Assembly (NCBI RefSeq): GCF_016908295.1
Contig: NZ_JAFBDO010000007.1
Coordinates: 1 to 64,000, forward strand
Length of the DNA stretch: 64,000 nt
Reading direction: 5' to 3'
Source of the DNA: Thalassobacillus pellis
Lineage (GTDB): Bacteria > Bacillota > Bacilli > Bacillales > Halobacillaceae
This document shows positions 19,331 through 28,966 of the stretch, piece by piece. The notes under the pieces were generated by a model. It saw nothing but the letters and a program-made list of their open reading frames with translations. It was not told the origin of the DNA and made no database searches. Each line of letters starts with the position of its first letter. The stretch's first letter is position 1. Both the position numbers and the translations under genes were made by a program.

Positions 19331-20359
19331 GTGAATCAGGAGAATATACTACTGGAGATGTATGGTTTAACACCGCGTCAGACGGAACGTATATCACGAA
19401 AGGTGACGCGTGTTTATACAGATCATGGTGATTTTGCCATGAAACAGTCGCGATTTACACGGTCAGATTTATTCAACTGGGATAAAATTACGCAATGGCT
19501 GGAGACTCAGGGAAGAAATCTTGCGCCGCCAGTGATTAAAACAAAAAAAAATCATCCTTATCATATACAGAGAGATTATGTGTATTATCTTACGCCCTGG
19601 GTCGAGCATACAAAGGACAAATACCCAAGTCATGACATAGAAAGCTTTTATCACAGTATCGGGATGCTTCATAAGCAGACAAAAAAACAGGTTCGTTCAG
19701 CTGGTTCTTTCGTCACTGCGCTTCGGGAAAGGAATGAAGCAAGCACGGACATCCATGGCCGCCTGCTCGATAAGCTGGAGTTCTTTGAAAAACAGCATTA
19801 TATGTCACCATTAGGGCTTTCAGTCTGTTCCCAATACAGACAGGTCCATGATGCATTAGAACTGTTGAAGGATTTATCAGGAGAATTACCTGAAAAAGGT
19901 GATGAAATTCCGATTGTCGTTAACCATGGAAACCTGAAAAACAGTCACATCATCCAGTATCACGGACACAGTTATTTTTTGAATTGGGAACGGATGTATA
20001 TAGGGCCGGCAACGGTGGACTTAAGCAGATTCTTTTTGAATGATTTTCGATATCATGACACACCAATTCAGGATTACATGAAAAAATTTTATATATACGA
20101 GCAATTATATGGAATGTCCAATCAGGAGCGTGTAATACTGGCTATTCAATTAGTAGACCCCCACCATTATTGGGATAAACTTGAAAAGGTTGTATCCAGC
20201 CGGTCACTTAGTGAGCTGGAAAAAGTGTGGGCGATGGAAAAAAGCTTCCGCCGTGTTATTTTTGGGCGAGTTGCAGCAGAAGCTCTCTATTCATCGTATC
20301 AGGCTCAACAATTACAAGAAGAGGGGGATGCTAAATCCACTCCAGATGAAACGCAATAA
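19331..20359 (+). CDS. ysxE: YsxE, spore coat kinase-like protein, probably catalytically dead
   Basis: A 342-residue member of the CotS/CotI/YutH coat family, which has an aminoglycoside-phosphotransferase-like kinase fold. It follows spoVID, as in B. subtilis. The catalytic loop, normally H-G-D, reads NHGNLKNSH here, and the metal-binding D-F-D position reads LNWERM. Both key aspartates are therefore missing, so a structural or pseudokinase role is inferred. The start is GTG 19331 behind GGAGGGAT. The 3' end overlaps a small minus-strand gene by 29 nt. Confidence 0.88.
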   Translation: MNQENILLEMYGLTPRQTERISRKVTRVYTDHGDFAMKQSRFTRSDLFNWDKITQWLETQGRNLAPPVIKTKKNHPYHIQRDYVYYLTPWVEHTKDKYPSHDIESFYHSIGMLHKQTKKQVRSAGSFVTALRERNEASTDIHGRLLDKLEFFEKQHYMSPLGLSVCSQYRQVHDALELLKDLSGELPEKGDEIPIVVNHGNLKNSHIIQYHGHSYFLNWERMYIGPATVDLSRFFLNDFRYHDTPIQDYMKKFYIYEQLYGMSNQERVILAIQLVDPHHYWDKLEKVVSSRSLSELEKVWAMEKSFRRVIFGRVAAEALYSSYQAQQLQEEGDAKSTPDETQ

Positions 20360-20519
20360 AGGCCCCTACAAAAATTCCAAGCAGGAAAACATCCAGGGTG
20401 GTAGGGAAGAAGAGGGTCCGAATCAACTGGAAAATCATCAACGGTATAGTAGCCTTTTCAAGGATATAGAGCCATTGACGACACCATGGCGGCAGACGGT
20501 AACGGTAAAGACGACTCAT
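20331..20519 (-). CDS. Small membrane protein of unknown function, convergent with ysxE
   Basis: 62 residues. An N-terminal basic stretch (MSRLYRYRLPPWCRQW) is followed by two hydrophobic segments at about residues 22-38 and 41-60, and a final HLEWI. A good ribosome-binding site (AAGAGGTGAT) lies 5 nt before the ATG on the minus strand, which argues that it is real. I do not recognise a named family. It overlaps the end of ysxE tail to tail. Confidence 0.6.
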   Translation of the reverse strand: MSRLYRYRLPPWCRQWLYILEKATIPLMIFQLIRTLFFPTTLDVFLLGIFVGAFIAFHLEWI

Positions 20520-20604
20520 CTATATCACCTCTTTATGAATAATTTATGATAATACGGCTAAAATGATGAAAATGCGGAAATTATCTTCCATTTTTATGTT
20601 GCAG

Positions 20605-20633
20605 TTGATTTTTCGTCTATTTCTATATAGAAT
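20605..20633 (+). promoter_or_regulatory. Sigma-A promoter of the valS T-box leader
   Basis: TTGATT (20605-20610), 17-bp spacer, TAGAAT (20628-20633). Transcription would start near 20640, just before the T-box. Confidence 0.7.
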
Positions 20634-20654
20634 ATGAATTATAATTAAACACGT

Positions 20655-20898
20655 GAAATGCCGTGATGGGGAAGAGTACATCATCCAAGCCTTCAGAGAG
20701 GAAAACCGAGTGCTGAAAGTTTTCCAGGTAATATGTATGTTGGAAGTCACCCCGGATGCAGCTTCTTTGAATGCAGTAGGAGAAGCCGGTTAGAAGCCGT
20801 TAAATCATTAAGCGCACAGACCATGTAAGTCTGTGAATCAAGGTGGTACCACGGAATGACCCTTTCGTCCTTTTATTGGATGAAAGGGTTTTTTATTT
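20655..20898 (+). ncRNA. T-box riboswitch controlling valS
   Basis: A tRNA-sensing leader. The conserved T-box AAGGTGGTACCACGG lies at about 20840-20854 and is followed by the terminator stem CCCTTTCGTCC/GGATGAAAGGG with a long T tract (20860-20898). The upstream stem I contains a GTC valine codon in GGAAGTCACC (about 20742-20751) that would act as specifier. Uncharged tRNA-Val favours the antiterminator and expression of valS. The remainder up to valS (20899-21051) shows no further regulatory signal. Confidence 0.92.
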
Positions 20899-21051
20899 TT
20901 ACACGGAGCAAGTATAAAATTTTACTAAGAAGCTTCTTGACTTAGTGAAAATTTAAAAGGTTCCTAGTATAAGAAAAACATACGCATACACGGAAGGACG
21001 AGTGAATGCTTAATTTTCTAACACTTTGTGAAATGATGAGGAGGATGAACG

Positions 21052-23694
21052 ATGAATAATCAAGAGGTGTCTTTACCGCCTAAATATGATCCGAAAGCTG
21101 TGGAAGAAGATCGGTATAAGTATTGGGTGGATGGCAAGTTTTTTGAAGCGACAGGAGACAATGAAAAAGAACCTTATACTGTTGTTATTCCTCCCCCAAA
21201 TGTTACAGGGAGGTTGCATCTTGGTCACGCCTGGGATACAACCCTTCAGGATATCATTACCCGGGTTAAACGAATGCAAGGCTATGATGTTTTATGGCTC
21301 CCAGGTATGGACCATGCAGGAATCGCAACACAAGCTAAGGTAGAAGCAAAATTAAAAGAACAGGGCACGACCAGATATGAATTAGGAAGGGAGAAATTCC
21401 TGGAACAGGCGTGGTCCTGGAAAGAGGAATATGCAGATTTCATCCGTACCCAATGGGAAAAAATCGGACTCGGCCTTGATTATTCGAGGGAACGTTTCAC
21501 CTTGGATGAAGGGCTGTCTGATGCGGTTAGGGAAGTCTTCGTCAAGTTATATGAAAAAGACCTTATTTACCGTGGCGAGTACATCATAAACTGGGACCCA
21601 GCCACAAAAACTGCTCTTTCTGACATTGAAGTCATTTACAAAGATGTCAAAGGTCATTTCTATCACATGAGATACCCTTTGCAGGATGGTTCAGGCTATA
21701 TTGAAATTGCAACGACAAGGCCGGAAACAATGCTTGGAGATACAGCGGTTGCTGTACACCCCGACGACGACCGTTACAAGAAACTGATTGGCAAAAAGGT
21801 CGTACTGCCCGTTATCGGCCGGGAAATCGAAATCGTGGCTGACGATTATGTAGATATGGAGTTCGGATCAGGAGCTGTAAAAATTACTCCTGCACACGAC
21901 CCAAATGATTTTGAAATCGGCAATCGTCATAACCTGGAACGTGTACTTGTAATGAATGAAGATGGAACGATGAATGAAAATGCTGGTAAATATAAAGGAA
22001 TGGACCGCTTTGAATGCCGTAAACAGCTAATCAAAGATTTGCAGGAACAAGGAGTCCTCTTTGATATTGAGGATCATGATCATTCTGTTGGCCATTCTGA
22101 GCGAAGCGGTGCAGTTGTGGAACCGTATTTGTCTACACAATGGTTCGTCAATATGAAACCATTGGCAGAACAAGCAATCAAACTGCAACAGAGCGATGAT
22201 AAGGTAACATTCGTCCCTGACCGTTTTGAAAAAACGTACCTTCACTGGATGGAAAATATTCGGGACTGGTGTATTTCCCGCCAACTGTGGTGGGGGCATA
22301 GGATACCGGCCTGGTACCATAAAGAAACCGGTGAAATCCATGTCGGAAAAGAAGCACCTAAGGATATAGAAAACTGGGAACAGGACGAAGACGTGTTGGA
22401 TACTTGGTTCTCTTCAGCATTATGGCCGTTTTCCACGATGGGATGGCCGAATGAACAAAATGAGGATTTTAAGCGTTATTTCTCAACCGATGTCCTTGTA
22501 ACTGGATATGACATCATTTTCTTCTGGGTGAGCCGAATGATTTTCCAATCGATTGAATTCACAGACAGACGCCCATTTAAGGACGTACTGATCCACGGTT
22601 TAGTCAGAGATGCTGAAGGAAGGAAAATGAGTAAGTCCCTCGGTAATGGGGTTGATCCGATGGATGTGATTGATAAATACGGTGCTGACTCGTTACGGTA
22701 TTTCTTATCAACTGGATCGGCACCTGGTCAGGATCTCAGGTTCCAGTGGGAGAAAGTAGAGGCAACTTGGAATTTCGCCAATAAAATCTGGAATGCTTCT
22801 CGTTTTGCCCTGATGAACATGGGTGATCTGCAATATAAAGATATTGACTTATCTAACGTCCAATCCGTTGCAGACCAATGGATACTGACTCGTCTGAATG
22901 AAACCATTGAACAAGTGACAAAAAATATCGACCGTTATGAGTTCGGTGAAGCAGGCAGACATTTATACAATTTCATCTGGGATGAATTCTGTGACTGGTA
23001 TATAGAAATGGCGAAACTGCCTCTATATGGAGAAGACGAAGCTGAGATAAAAACAACAAGGTCGGTCCTTGCGTATACACTGGATAACATCATGCGCATG
23101 CTGCATCCGTTTATGCCATTTATTACAGAAGAAATCTGGCAGCATCTGCCGCATGAGGGGAAATCGATCACTACAGCATCATGGCCTCAAGTGGAACAGA
23201 AATACAATAATCAGCAAGCTGTTTCTGAAATGGAACGACTCGTGAATATTATACGTTCGGTACGTAATATTCGGGCAGAAGTGGATACCCCAATGTCAAA
23301 AGAAGTCCAGCTTATGATTAAAACAAAAGATGAACAGGTAACCAAGGAGTTGGAAAAGAACCGACATTATTTAGAAAAATTCTGTAATCCTAGCGAGCTC
23401 GAAATCGCAACAGAAATTCGTGCACCGGAAAAAGCGATGACGTCCGTCGTAACAGGAGCTGAATTGTACCTTCCATTAGCCGGTCTGATCAACATAGAGG
23501 ACGAAATCGCTCGTCTTGAGAAGGAACGCGAGAAGCTCGATAAAGAAGTAGAACGCGTCCAAAAGAAACTATCGAATGAAGGCTTTGTTAATAAAGCACC
23601 TGATCATGTAGTAGAAGAAGAGCGGAAGAAAGAAGATGACTATCTTGAGAAGCGTGCGAAAGTAGAAGCGCGAATCAAGGAATTACAGGCGTAA
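21052..23694 (+). CDS. valS: Valyl-tRNA synthetase
   Basis: An 880-residue class I synthetase that charges tRNA-Val and edits misactivated threonine. The HIGH motif appears as HLGH (about 55-58) and KMSKS at about 525-529. The editing (CP1) domain lies at about 190-345, the anticodon-binding helical domain at 610-750, and a C-terminal coiled coil ([20 protein letters not shown]) at about 815-880. The ribosome-binding site is GAGGAGGATG. It is controlled by the T-box upstream. Confidence 0.98.
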   Translation: MNNQEVSLPPKYDPKAVEEDRYKYWVDGKFFEATGDNEKEPYTVVIPPPNVTGRLHLGHAWDTTLQDIITRVKRMQGYDVLWLPGMDHAGIATQAKVEAKLKEQGTTRYELGREKFLEQAWSWKEEYADFIRTQWEKIGLGLDYSRERFTLDEGLSDAVREVFVKLYEKDLIYRGEYIINWDPATKTALSDIEVIYKDVKGHFYHMRYPLQDGSGYIEIATTRPETMLGDTAVAVHPDDDRYKKLIGKKVVLPVIGREIEIVADDYVDMEFGSGAVKITPAHDPNDFEIGNRHNLERVLVMNEDGTMNENAGKYKGMDRFECRKQLIKDLQEQGVLFDIEDHDHSVGHSERSGAVVEPYLSTQWFVNMKPLAEQAIKLQQSDDKVTFVPDRFEKTYLHWMENIRDWCISRQLWWGHRIPAWYHKETGEIHVGKEAPKDIENWEQDEDVLDTWFSSALWPFSTMGWPNEQNEDFKRYFSTDVLVTGYDIIFFWVSRMIFQSIEFTDRRPFKDVLIHGLVRDAEGRKMSKSLGNGVDPMDVIDKYGADSLRYFLSTGSAPGQDLRFQWEKVEATWNFANKIWNASRFALMNMGDLQYKDIDLSNVQSVADQWILTRLNETIEQVTKNIDRYEFGEAGRHLYNFIWDEFCDWYIEMAKLPLYGEDEAEIKTTRSVLAYTLDNIMRMLHPFMPFITEEIWQHLPHEGKSITTASWPQVEQKYNNQQAVSEMERLVNIIRSVRNIRAEVDTPMSKEVQLMIKTKDEQVTKELEKNRHYLEKFCNPSELEIATEIRAPEKAMTSVVTGAELYLPLAGLINIEDEIARLEKEREKLDKEVERVQKKLSNEGFVNKAPDHVVEEERKKEDDYLEKRAKVEARIKELQA

Positions 23695-23705
23695 GTGAAA
23701 GAAGC

Positions 23706-23741
23706 AAGAGGGTATTCCACAGAGGGGTGCTCTCTTCTTTT
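23706..23741 (+). terminator. Weak terminator after valS
   Basis: AAGAGGGTATTCC pairs imperfectly with GGGGTGCTCTCTT and is followed by CTTTTAT. Reading on into folC is likely. Confidence 0.5.
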
Positions 23742-23793
23742 ATGAAGATTCTATTACTGAAGAATTAGCGTTAATGAAAGGAGGAAACATCGT

Positions 23794-25086
23794 ATGACTT
23801 ACGAGGAAGCGATAGACTGGATACACAGTCGTGAAAAATTCAAAATAAAACCAGGTTTAAAGCGGATGGAATGGATGATGAAAAGGCTTGGTCACCCAGA
23901 AAAGGGTTTAAATGCCATCCATATTGCAGGAACAAACGGTAAAGGGTCTACGCTATCTTTTATCAGGAGTCTCTTGCAGCAGCAAGGGAATCAAGTAGGT
24001 ACGTTCACCTCTCCATATATCATTACTTTTAATGAGCGGATCAGCATAGATGGAGTGCCGATAAGAGATGAGGAATGGGTCGATTTGGTCTCTGCAATTC
24101 GACCCTTGGCGGAAGAGCTGGGAGAAACTTCATTAGGTGAACCTACCGAGTTTGAAGTAATCACTGCCATGGCAATTTTATATTTTAACAAGGCTGAATT
24201 GGATTTCGTCATTTTTGAGGCAGGATTAGGGGGGAGGTATGATTCCACTAATATTATTTCACCGATCATGACAGTAATTACAAATATTGGGTTAGATCAC
24301 ATTAATATTCTTGGTGACACCTACGAACAAATTGCGGCTGAAAAGGCGGGCATTATAAAACAAGGTGTACCGCTCATAACAGCAGTTGATGATGATATCG
24401 CGTTTAAAGTGATAAAGGAAGAAGCTGATGATAAAGGAGCCCAAGTATTCAGGCTTGGAAAAGAATTTTCCGTTCTTCGTAAAGAGAGTACAAACGATGG
24501 CGAGCAATTTACATTTACGATGAAAGATTATATTTCTGAGCCTTTCCTTACAAGATTGAAAGGAAGACACCAGGTTTTAAATGCTTCTGTAGCTTTGGCA
24601 GCAGTTGAAATTCTTTCGATTGAGTATCACTTCGACAGGGCAATTTACCAGAAAGGTATTATGTCTACTGACTGGCCAGGGCGATTTGAACAGATTTCAA
24701 CAAACCCAGCGGTTGTCCTTGATGGAGCACATAATGAAGAAGGGACTATTTCAATGATAGATACCCTGAAAGTGCATTTTCCCCATCATAAAAAATATCT
24801 TTTATATGCTGCTTTAAGTGACAAACCGATAACTGGAATGTTATCCAGGCTTGCAGGCAGTTTTGATAGGGTTATATTTACAGGTTTTGCATTTCCTAAA
24901 TCAATGAAAGGGAGCGAGCTGCTTCAATTATACCCCGGTGAAAATGCCGACAGTACGGAAGATTGGAAATCATCTCTTGAAGATATTATGAGTAATTTGA
25001 ATCAGGATGACGTTTTGGTTGTCACTGGCTCTCTATACTTTGTGTCGGAAGTGAGAAAATACTTGGAATATAGGAAAAATGTATGA
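23794..25086 (+). CDS. folC: Folylpolyglutamate synthase / dihydrofolate synthase
   Basis: A 430-residue Mur-ligase-fold enzyme that adds glutamate to dihydropteroate and to folates. The ATP loop is AGTNGKGSTLSF (about 48-59). The folate/Mur marks SPYIITFNERI, FEAGLGGRYDSTN and VLDGAHNEEG follow in order. AAAGGAGGAAAC precedes the ATG. It lies downstream of valS as in B. subtilis. Confidence 0.96.
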   Translation: MTYEEAIDWIHSREKFKIKPGLKRMEWMMKRLGHPEKGLNAIHIAGTNGKGSTLSFIRSLLQQQGNQVGTFTSPYIITFNERISIDGVPIRDEEWVDLVSAIRPLAEELGETSLGEPTEFEVITAMAILYFNKAELDFVIFEAGLGGRYDSTNIISPIMTVITNIGLDHINILGDTYEQIAAEKAGIIKQGVPLITAVDDDIAFKVIKEEADDKGAQVFRLGKEFSVLRKESTNDGEQFTFTMKDYISEPFLTRLKGRHQVLNASVALAAVEILSIEYHFDRAIYQKGIMSTDWPGRFEQISTNPAVVLDGAHNEEGTISMIDTLKVHFPHHKKYLLYAALSDKPITGMLSRLAGSFDRVIFTGFAFPKSMKGSELLQLYPGENADSTEDWKSSLEDIMSNLNQDDVLVVTGSLYFVSEVRKYLEYRKNV

Positions 25087-25189
25087 TAAAATACTAATAA
25101 TCTGAATTTTCCATTAGCATAATGTCCTAGTTCAATAATAACCATTTGAATCAGAAATGCAGCATAATATGCAAGGGGATGCATCGAAT

Positions 25190-26914
25190 ATGACTAAAGA
25201 GAAGAAGCTGGCTGTTTGGATGACCTGGTTGCTTGTCTGGCCTTCCGTGATTTATCTTTTGTATGTGTTTTTTACACCAGGATTTCAGGGAATAGCTACA
25301 GATATCTTCTCTTTTGCATTGCTGATGTGTGTGGTGGCGTTTTTTCCATTAGTATTCGGTGATTACCCAATATTTTTCATCCACGGTGTCAGCTTAGCTG
25401 TATTTTTATACTTCGGTCTTTTTATTGAGCTGATTCTTACTCAGGTTGCGTTAGTCGTCTTTATCATCAAGTTAAGGATTCCCACGCAAGATTTCTATCG
25501 TCTGCCATTGAATATGCTCATGTTCATGGCAGCAAGCTGTGCATCTGCGTTCGTTTATGAACAGTTAGGAGGAAAGCATGGATCAGCTTCATTCGAGGCT
25601 TTTTCTGATATCATTCCAGTGTTGGGGTACATCCTGACATTGTTCCTTGTGAACCAGATATTGATTATTATTTTTGGGGTGGTTCTACATAATAGACCTG
25701 TCAAGATTTTGGACAGATCAATGCTATGGGAAGTTTCCACAACAATACTGGTTATGCCGGTAGGCTTTCTGCTTTACTTGCTTTACTCACAAATTGGAGT
25801 AGTGGCCGTTTACTTTGTCGGTATTCCTTTTGTTTTTATTACAGTAATGCTCATGCTTTACCATTCCAGCCAGCAAGTGAACGTTTATTTGCAGAAAATA
25901 AGTGATATCGGCCATGAACTCACGGGTCAGCTTAATGTAACCGAAGTTGTCGATCTATTTATTAATAGGTTAGTAAAGCTCCTTCCATTACGGTATTGCT
26001 ATATCTACAATGTTATTGGTGATAAACTTGAGCTCCTCAGATTTCATGACGCAAGCCAGACACATACAAATCCTTTTATAAAATTGTCAAAAGGCGAAAG
26101 CATCAGCGGGACTGTCCTGGAAACTGGCAAAGGTATACAGTATAATAACCGAAGACAGTGGTCTCACCTTGTGGGCAGGTACCTGCCCGATGACGGGGAA
26201 AGCGTTATTTCTCTGCCAGTTTACAGAAGTTCTGAAATCGTTGCGGTAATCACCATCATCTCCAGTAAAAAGAGAGCATTTGTAAAATATCAATATATGA
26301 TTTTAGGAATTTTGGCAAACTATCTTGCGGTTGCTATTGAAAATGCACGTAATTATGAAGAGACAAAAATAAAAAGCGAACGTTGTCCGCTGACCAGACT
26401 TTACAATTATCGTTATTTTGAGGAAGAATTGAAAAAGACCTTTGACAGCCATGTGACTAAAAAGGAATCCATCTCACTGATTCTTCTGGATTTGGATCAT
26501 TTCAAACAGGTAAATGATACATATGGCCACGAGAGTGGAAATGAGGTACTTCGTTGCCTGGCTGAAAACCTCACTAGAATTGTCAGTGATCGTGGAACCG
26601 TGGCTCGGTATGGTGGCGAAGAATTTGTTATTATGTTACCTGGCTTATCAGCTGAGGAAGGTATCAGGATAGCTGAATTTATACGTAAAGAAATTGCTTC
26701 TAAGCCGGTAAAGTTAAGCAAGCATATTTTAAATGTAAACGAAGATGTTTCCATTTGGCTGACAGCCAGTATTGGAGTCGCAACCTACCCTGACCATTGT
26801 GAAAGTCATGAAGAGTTGATAAGGCATGCGGACAGGGCTATGTATACGGGTGCAAAACAGAAGGGCAGAAATAAGGTGGCAAGTTATATGCCGAATATAG
26901 TTGCAGCCGAGTAA
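25190..26914 (+). CDS. Membrane-bound GAF-GGDEF protein, probable diguanylate cyclase
   Basis: 574 residues. About seven membrane helices fill residues 8-220, a GAF-type sensory domain lies at about 235-385, and a GGDEF domain at about 400-565. The active-site loop is RYGGEEF (GGEEF at 475-479). The metal and substrate residues of LLDLDHFKQVNDTYGHESGN are present, so an active cyclic-di-GMP synthase is inferred. No RxxD inhibitory site is found before the loop. The start is ATG 25190 behind AAGGGGAT (25173-25180); the in-frame ATG at 25157 is less well placed. In B. subtilis folC is followed directly by comC, so this gene is an extra. Confidence 0.88.
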   Translation: MTKEKKLAVWMTWLLVWPSVIYLLYVFFTPGFQGIATDIFSFALLMCVVAFFPLVFGDYPIFFIHGVSLAVFLYFGLFIELILTQVALVVFIIKLRIPTQDFYRLPLNMLMFMAASCASAFVYEQLGGKHGSASFEAFSDIIPVLGYILTLFLVNQILIIIFGVVLHNRPVKILDRSMLWEVSTTILVMPVGFLLYLLYSQIGVVAVYFVGIPFVFITVMLMLYHSSQQVNVYLQKISDIGHELTGQLNVTEVVDLFINRLVKLLPLRYCYIYNVIGDKLELLRFHDASQTHTNPFIKLSKGESISGTVLETGKGIQYNNRRQWSHLVGRYLPDDGESVISLPVYRSSEIVAVITIISSKKRAFVKYQYMILGILANYLAVAIENARNYEETKIKSERCPLTRLYNYRYFEEELKKTFDSHVTKKESISLILLDLDHFKQVNDTYGHESGNEVLRCLAENLTRIVSDRGTVARYGGEEFVIMLPGLSAEEGIRIAEFIRKEIASKPVKLSKHILNVNEDVSIWLTASIGVATYPDHCESHEELIRHADRAMYTGAKQKGRNKVASYMPNIVAAE

Positions 26915-26929
26915 CTCACTCGGCTTTTT
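26905..26929 (+). terminator. Terminator overlapping the end of the GGDEF gene
   Basis: AGCCGAGT and ACTCGGCT form an 8-bp stem with loop AACTC, followed by TTTTG. The stem includes the last codons and the stop. Confidence 0.85.
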
Positions 26930-26997
26930 GTCTGAAAAATCATTAAAAATTTCAATAATAAGATAGTTATTACTAATTTGAAAAAGAAGGTAGATAT

Positions 26998-27753
26998 ATG
27001 GAATTCTTTTATGCGTGTTTTTTATTTCTATACGGAATTATCTGTGGATCATTTTTCAATGTAGTCGGAAGAAGGATGCCCGCAGGTGAATCATTTACCT
27101 ATTCACGGTCGAAATGTCCCCACTGTTCCCATCACTTAAAATCCTCTGATCTCATCCCCCTCCTCTCCTATGTTATGCTGCTCGGCAAATGCCGATATTG
27201 CCATAAACCGATTTCTTTCCTTTACCCTTCTGTTGAACTTTTGACCGGGATAATGTTTGCTGTCAGTTTTCTGACCTTTGGATGGAGTTATGAATTTGCA
27301 GGTGCTCTTCTTTTAATTACCCTTAGCATGATCATCCTGGTATCAGACTTGCTTTATATGCTCATTCCGAATAAACTTCTTCTATTTTACTTACCTCTAT
27401 TCATCCTTTATCGAATTGTCTATCCATTGGAACCATGGTTTGGGTCAGTCTTTGGTGCAGTGGGTGCCGCTATCCTGCTTGCTGTAATCATCATAGTCAG
27501 CAAAGGAGGGATGGGGGCAGGAGATATGAAATTAATGGGACTGTTGGGTATCATGTTCGGCTTTCAGCAAGCACTGCTTATCTTTATTTTGGCGTTATTC
27601 ACTGGTGCAGTTATCAGCCTTACCCTCCTTTCTGTCCGCATGATATCGCGAAGTAAACCTGTCCCTTTTGGACCGTATATTGCAACAGGTGCTCTACTGA
27701 CTTATTTTAAAGGAGAAGAATTGATGGCCTGGTATTCTTTTTTTTTCCATTGA
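26998..27753 (+). CDS. comC: ComC, type IV prepilin peptidase
   Basis: A 251-residue membrane aspartyl protease that processes competence pseudopilins (ComG proteins) and methylates them. The cytoplasmic loop has two CxxC pairs (CPHC, CRYC). The catalytic aspartates lie in VSDLLYMLIP and GAGDMKLMG. About seven or eight membrane helices follow. The ATG has GAAGGTAG upstream. The order folC, comC, spoIIB is that of B. subtilis apart from the inserted GGDEF gene. Confidence 0.95.
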   Translation: MEFFYACFLFLYGIICGSFFNVVGRRMPAGESFTYSRSKCPHCSHHLKSSDLIPLLSYVMLLGKCRYCHKPISFLYPSVELLTGIMFAVSFLTFGWSYEFAGALLLITLSMIILVSDLLYMLIPNKLLLFYLPLFILYRIVYPLEPWFGSVFGAVGAAILLAVIIIVSKGGMGAGDMKLMGLLGIMFGFQQALLIFILALFTGAVISLTLLSVRMISRSKPVPFGPYIATGALLTYFKGEELMAWYSFFFH

Positions 27754-27890
27754 TGATTTAGTTTTATGTCAAACTGCTTCCACAATCAGACACAAATAGA
27801 TAAATAAAATAATCCGCACACGACAGGAGTCGTCTACTTTCTTGAATAAACTGTGCTAGAGTTGTTTTCAAAGGGCACAGGGGTGATGCA

Positions 27891-28781
27891 GTGGACAAGC
27901 AGGATAAAATTTCAATTCGTATGAACGGTGAAGAAATTCTGATTCCTCGTGAGGAGCACGATGCGTTTAAAGAAGTTGAGACCTCAAAGGAAGAGCAAGC
28001 AGCTGCGGTAGATATTTATGAATATGAGTTTAAGGAACCGAAGAAAGTAATTGAGCCTGAAGTGTGGAAAAAACATCCGTATTTTAAAAAGAAGCGGAAA
28101 AAAAACCTCTCTCAGCCAGTAAAAAAAGTTTTGTTATCTGTTTTGGCTGCACTTTTGGCCGGCCTGGTACTAGGGTTTATTCTTTTACGGATGTTTGTGG
28201 GCATTACGGAAAATGATAAAGCAGAGGGGTACAATTATTTACAAGAGTCAGCGGCATCAGGCCAAACCGACAATTCGGCAGGGAGCGGAGCTGCAGAGCT
28301 GCCGGAGTTAAGTGCTTTTGTTATTCAGGCAGGTTATTTCACCAGCAAAGAAAAAGCAGTATCCTGGGGCGGTCAGTATGAAAATGCAGGCTACCCCACC
28401 TTCATTTGGGAAAGGGAAGGAGAATTTTATTTATTTGCCGGGCTTGCCAGTTCAGAGTCATCTGCTAATGAGAAAGCAGACCAATTAAAAGAAGATGGGT
28501 TACAGACTTATGTAAAACCGTGGGCCGTATCCGGAATGAAAGAAGTAGATATTAAGGGGGCAGAAGTGCTGGATAAGTTGCCTGGCCTTTTCACTTCCTC
28601 GATTACAGGGGAGACAGACCAAGCTGCCTGGGAACAGTTGCAGGCATCCCTGCCGGACGGAAAAGCTTTTACAATGCTGGAACAGTCAATTAACTCATAT
28701 CTTGGTGCGGAAGGTACCGCAGAGAAAGAGGAAATGCTTTTCGCTATATGGAAAACGTATGAGAACATCCTTCAAAAATAG
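27891..28781 (+). CDS. spoIIB: SpoIIB, septal peptidoglycan-dissolution protein
   Basis: A 296-residue bitopic protein. It has an acidic cytoplasmic N-terminus, a basic patch (FKKKRKKN), one membrane helix at about 79-99, a short linker and an SPOR-type peptidoglycan-binding domain (FVIQAGYFTSKEKAVSW, about 143-215). SpoIIB helps start septal thinning and localises SpoIIM/P/D in engulfment. It begins at GTG 27891 behind AGGGGTGAT. Assignment rests on this architecture and on the comC-spoIIB-maf order. Confidence 0.85.
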   Translation: MDKQDKISIRMNGEEILIPREEHDAFKEVETSKEEQAAAVDIYEYEFKEPKKVIEPEVWKKHPYFKKKRKKNLSQPVKKVLLSVLAALLAGLVLGFILLRMFVGITENDKAEGYNYLQESAASGQTDNSAGSGAAELPELSAFVIQAGYFTSKEKAVSWGGQYENAGYPTFIWEREGEFYLFAGLASSESSANEKADQLKEDGLQTYVKPWAVSGMKEVDIKGAEVLDKLPGLFTSSITGETDQAAWEQLQASLPDGKAFTMLEQSINSYLGAEGTAEKEEMLFAIWKTYENILQK

Positions 28782-28808
28782 GCTAAAGTTGCCTATTTTT
28801 TTATTTTT
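28775..28808 (+). terminator. Terminator after spoIIB
   Basis: AAAATAGGC and GCCTATTTT form the stem and a run of Ts follows; the left arm overlaps the last codons. Confidence 0.85.
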
Positions 28809-28866
28809 TGTCTAAAATGGACAAAGAAATGTTTAATTTACTTAAGAAATAATAGAATTTTTATGG

Positions 28867-28948
28867 AAAGTGAGCTAGTCAGAAGGATAATAAACAGTTT
28901 TTATCATTTGCGATAATTATTCTAGACTAAATAGAACCTCACTTTTTT
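28867..28948 (+). other. Long terminator-like structure upstream of maf
   Basis: AAAGTGAG (28867-28874) followed by CTAGTC pairs with GACTA (28925-28929) and CTCACTTT (28938-28945), and the right arm runs into six Ts 18 nt before the maf start. An inner hairpin TTATC/GATAA (about 28900-28915) lies within. It could act as an attenuator; no known riboswitch class was recognised. Confidence 0.5.
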
Positions 28949-28966
28949 AGTAAGGATGGTTTAAAA

